Positions 62,264-64,000 of a stretch of DNA of 64,000 nt are shown here, piece by piece (the first letter of the stretch is position 1; each line of letters opens with the position of its first letter). The DNA comes from Neptunicoccus cionae (GTDB taxonomy: Bacteria > Pseudomonadota > Alphaproteobacteria > Rhodobacterales > Rhodobacteraceae), in the NCBI RefSeq assembly GCF_014643735.1, contig NZ_BMKA01000003.1:496001-560000 (forward strand), read 5' to 3'. The notes under the pieces are model-generated. The model was not told the DNA's origin, did no database searches, and was given only the letters and a program-made list of their open reading frames with translations. The position numbers and the translations under genes were made by a program.

Positions 62264-63163
62264 TCAGACGCTCTTGCGGTACAATTGCTGTTCGCGGAAG
62301 ATAACATAGAGCCCCGCCCCGATGGTGATGCAAATCCCAAGGGTCGCCAGCGGATTGGGCAGATCGCTAAAGATCAGATAGCCCGCAATCGTCGCCATAG
62401 GGATTTCCAGATATTGCATCGGGGCCAGTGTGGCCGAGGGGGCAAAGCGCAGGGACCACGTCATCAGCAGATGGGCCACCGTACCCAGCACACCAATCGC
62501 TACCAGCAGGTTCCATTCATAGGTGTTCGGGTTGATAACGCCGAGCATGGCGACCTCGCTGCCCGAAAAGACCAGCAGAACCACCAGCAAGAGCACTGTG
62601 GCAATGACACCCGACTGCGCCTGCAGGTTCATCGCGTCAACCTCTTTGGCCACTTTACGTGTCACCAGCATGAACAATGCGAAATCGACCGCCACTACTA
62701 GGGGCAGCAGCGCAGGCCACCCCACCGCGGCAAAGCTAGGCTGGATCACCAGAAGCGTGCCGATAAAGCCCACAAAACAGGCCATCAGCCGGTGCGGGCC
62801 GACTTCCTCGTCCAGTACAAATTTACCCAGCAGCAGCATGATAAAGGGCATCACGAAAGCAATCGCAATCGCATCGGCCAAGGGCAAATAGCGTAGGGAT
62901 GTGAACATCGCGCCGATCCCGATGATGTGCAGAACCGTGCGTATCACCATCAGCCAGAACAACCGGCGCGGCATACGTACAGGCAGACGGGCGAACCAGA
63001 TAATCGGCCAGAGCAACACAACCTGCGCCACAAACCGAACCAGCAGCAATTGCACAAGAGGGATCGAATCCCCCAAAATCTTGGCAATCGAATCCCCGAG
63101 CGGGGCAAGAATGCAAAAACCGGTCATGAAGGCTATGCCAAGGAGGGGGCGATCTTGTGTCAT
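62264..63163 (-). CDS. EamA/DMT-family transporter
   Basis: A 299-residue membrane protein with ten hydrophobic segments arranged as two EamA repeats, the drug/metabolite transporter layout. [20 protein letters not shown] is the first helix, and the second repeat begins near residue 150 ([20 protein letters not shown]). The loop [18 protein letters not shown] and the [13 protein letters not shown] region are typical. The substrate is unknown. It is divergent from purM with 94 bases between starts. Confidence 0.88.
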   Translation of the reverse strand: MTQDRPLLGIAFMTGFCILAPLGDSIAKILGDSIPLVQLLLVRFVAQVVLLWPIIWFARLPVRMPRRLFWLMVIRTVLHIIGIGAMFTSLRYLPLADAIAIAFVMPFIMLLLGKFVLDEEVGPHRLMACFVGFIGTLLVIQPSFAAVGWPALLPLVVAVDFALFMLVTRKVAKEVDAMNLQAQSGVIATVLLLVVLLVFSGSEVAMLGVINPNTYEWNLLVAIGVLGTVAHLLMTWSLRFAPSATLAPMQYLEIPMATIAGYLIFSDLPNPLATLGICITIGAGLYVIFREQQLYRKSV

Positions 63164-63257
63164 GGCGGCACTCTATTGCAGTGCGTGGGGGGCGCAATGG
63201 CTGTTTTCAACGAAGCGCCCTTGCGTTACAGGGATGCAAGAGATTCTGGAGGCCCAC

Positions 63258-64000
63258 ATGAATGATCGCACAAACAGCCTGACCTACGCCGATGCCGGTG
63301 TTGATATTGACGCCGGTAACGCGCTGGTGGACCGCATTAAACCCGCCGCAAGCAGCACCAAACGCCCGGGCGTTATGGACGGGCTTGGCGGATTTGGCGC
63401 GATGTTCGACCTTAAGGCAGCAGGCTTCAAAGATCCGGTCCTTGTCAGCGCCACAGACGGTGTCGGGACCAAGCTGCGGATCGCGATTGATACGGGTCAC
63501 GTGGGCACTGTGGGCATTGATCTTGTGGCCATGTGCGTCAACGATCTGATCTGTCAGGGCGCGGTGCCGCTATTCTTCCTCGATTATTTCGCCACTGGCA
63601 AACTGGACGTGGACAGCGCGGCCAAAGTGATTGAGGGCATCGCCGAGGGGTGCCGTCAGGCCAATACTGCGCTGGTAGGCGGCGAGACCGCCGAGATGCC
63701 GGGCATGTATGAAGCGGATGATTTCGATCTGGCAGGCTTTTCCGTCGGTGCAATGGAACGGGGCGCGATGCTGCCCGCCAATGTGTCCGAAGGTGATGTT
63801 CTGATCGGGATGCCGTCAAGCGGCGTGCATTCCAACGGCTATTCGCTGGTGCGCAAGATTGTCGAACAGTCCGGCCTTGGCTGGGATGCCCCTTGCCCGT
63901 TCGGGGACGGCACACTTGGCGAGGCGCTGCTGGAGCCGACTAAAATTTACGTCCGCCCTGCGGTGGCTGCGCTGGAAACCGGCGGACTGCACGGGTTGGC
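63258..64000 (+). CDS. purM: AIR synthetase, N-terminal part
   Basis: Open from the ATG at 63258 to the window edge, about 247 of roughly 350 codons. It makes aminoimidazole ribotide from FGAM, the step after PurS/PurQ/Pur[21 protein letters not shown], the glycine-rich [25 protein letters not shown] and [11 protein letters not shown] are PurM signatures. tggagg lies eight bases before the ATG. The C-terminal domain is cut off. Confidence 0.96.
   Translation, partial: MNDRTNSLTYADAGVDIDAGNALVDRIKPAASSTKRPGVMDGLGGFGAMFDLKAAGFKDPVLVSATDGVGTKLRIAIDTGHVGTVGIDLVAMCVNDLICQGAVPLFFLDYFATGKLDVDSAAKVIEGIAEGCRQANTALVGGETAEMPGMYEADDFDLAGFSVGAMERGAMLPANVSEGDVLIGMPSSGVHSNGYSLVRKIVEQSGLGWDAPCPFGDGTLGEALLEPTKIYVRPAVAALETGGLHGL

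Overview
The window looks like a piece of the main chromosome of a marine alphaproteobacterium of the Rhodobacterales (Roseobacter group). The clues are familiar gene orders (uppS-cdsA-dxr-rseP-bamA-ompH-fabZ-lpxA-lpxI-lpxB; yceD-rpmF-plsX-fabH-ihfA-merR; argS-SPOR-nagZ-scpA-scpB), an alphaproteobacterial ATP synthase zeta inhibitor, LpxI rather than LpxH, a B12 protein/homocysteine methyltransferase cluster, an RTX protein and moderately high G+C. I see no prophage, insertion sequence, CRISPR array or rRNA operon. Both edges cut genes: glnE on the left and purM on the right.

Layout. 1-0.9 kb: 5' end of glnE and a divergent YbaK-family deacylase. 0.95-12.8 kb: one long leftward envelope cluster running from pyrH and frr through isoprenoid and CDP-diacylglycerol synthesis, the RseP protease, BamA and an OmpH/Skp chaperone, and then lipid A synthesis. 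12.9-21.7 kb, rightward: miaA, an AraC regulator, a peptide-type ABC importer with its own promoter and internal terminator, and a small monooxygenase behind a strong hairpin. 21.7-27.3 kb: a cation/proton antiporter, purB, an AT-rich non-coding stretch, the zeta inhibitor, purC, purS and purQ. 27.4-30.5 kb: a DctB/DctD-like two-component pair. 30.6-34.7 kb, leftward: an RTX protein and a corrinoid/homocysteine methyltransferase set that fits a split B12-dependent methionine synthase. 34.8-45.5 kb: mixed genes (sufE, a repeat lipoprotein, rnd, tRNA-Asn, an MBL hydrolase, an unpaired histidine kinase, an AT-rich orphan membrane protein, an acyl-CoA synthetase, moaA, an OlsB-like acyltransferase, msrB). 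45.6-50.8 kb: bamE, the yceD-rpmF-plsX-fabH-ihfA-merR series and tRNA-Pro. 51-60.3 kb: a double-length dCTP deaminase, scpAB, nagZ, a SPOR protein, argS, dgt, an Fe-S carrier and exonuclease III. 60.3-64 kb: a sulfotransferase-like and a kinase-like gene, a CAT-anticodon tRNA, an EamA transporter and the start of purM.

The genes are mostly housekeeping: outer-membrane construction (lipid A, BamA, BamE, OmpH, RseP), fatty-acid initiation, purine synthesis (purB, C, S, Q, M), chromosome condensation (ScpAB), tRNA supply and nucleotide-pool control (Dcd, Dgt). The parts most worth a second look are non-coding or accessory: the purB/zeta intergenic region that ends in a strong terminator, the hairpin that hides the ribosome site of the monooxygenase, the DctD-like regulator that lacks GAFTGA, recurring CCCTAG(A/G)TT start-proximal elements, two matching GTTC-N7-GAAC palindromes, and the DUF1638/corrinoid/methyltransferase cluster. 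All calls rest on reading the sequence and on family knowledge; no database search was run.
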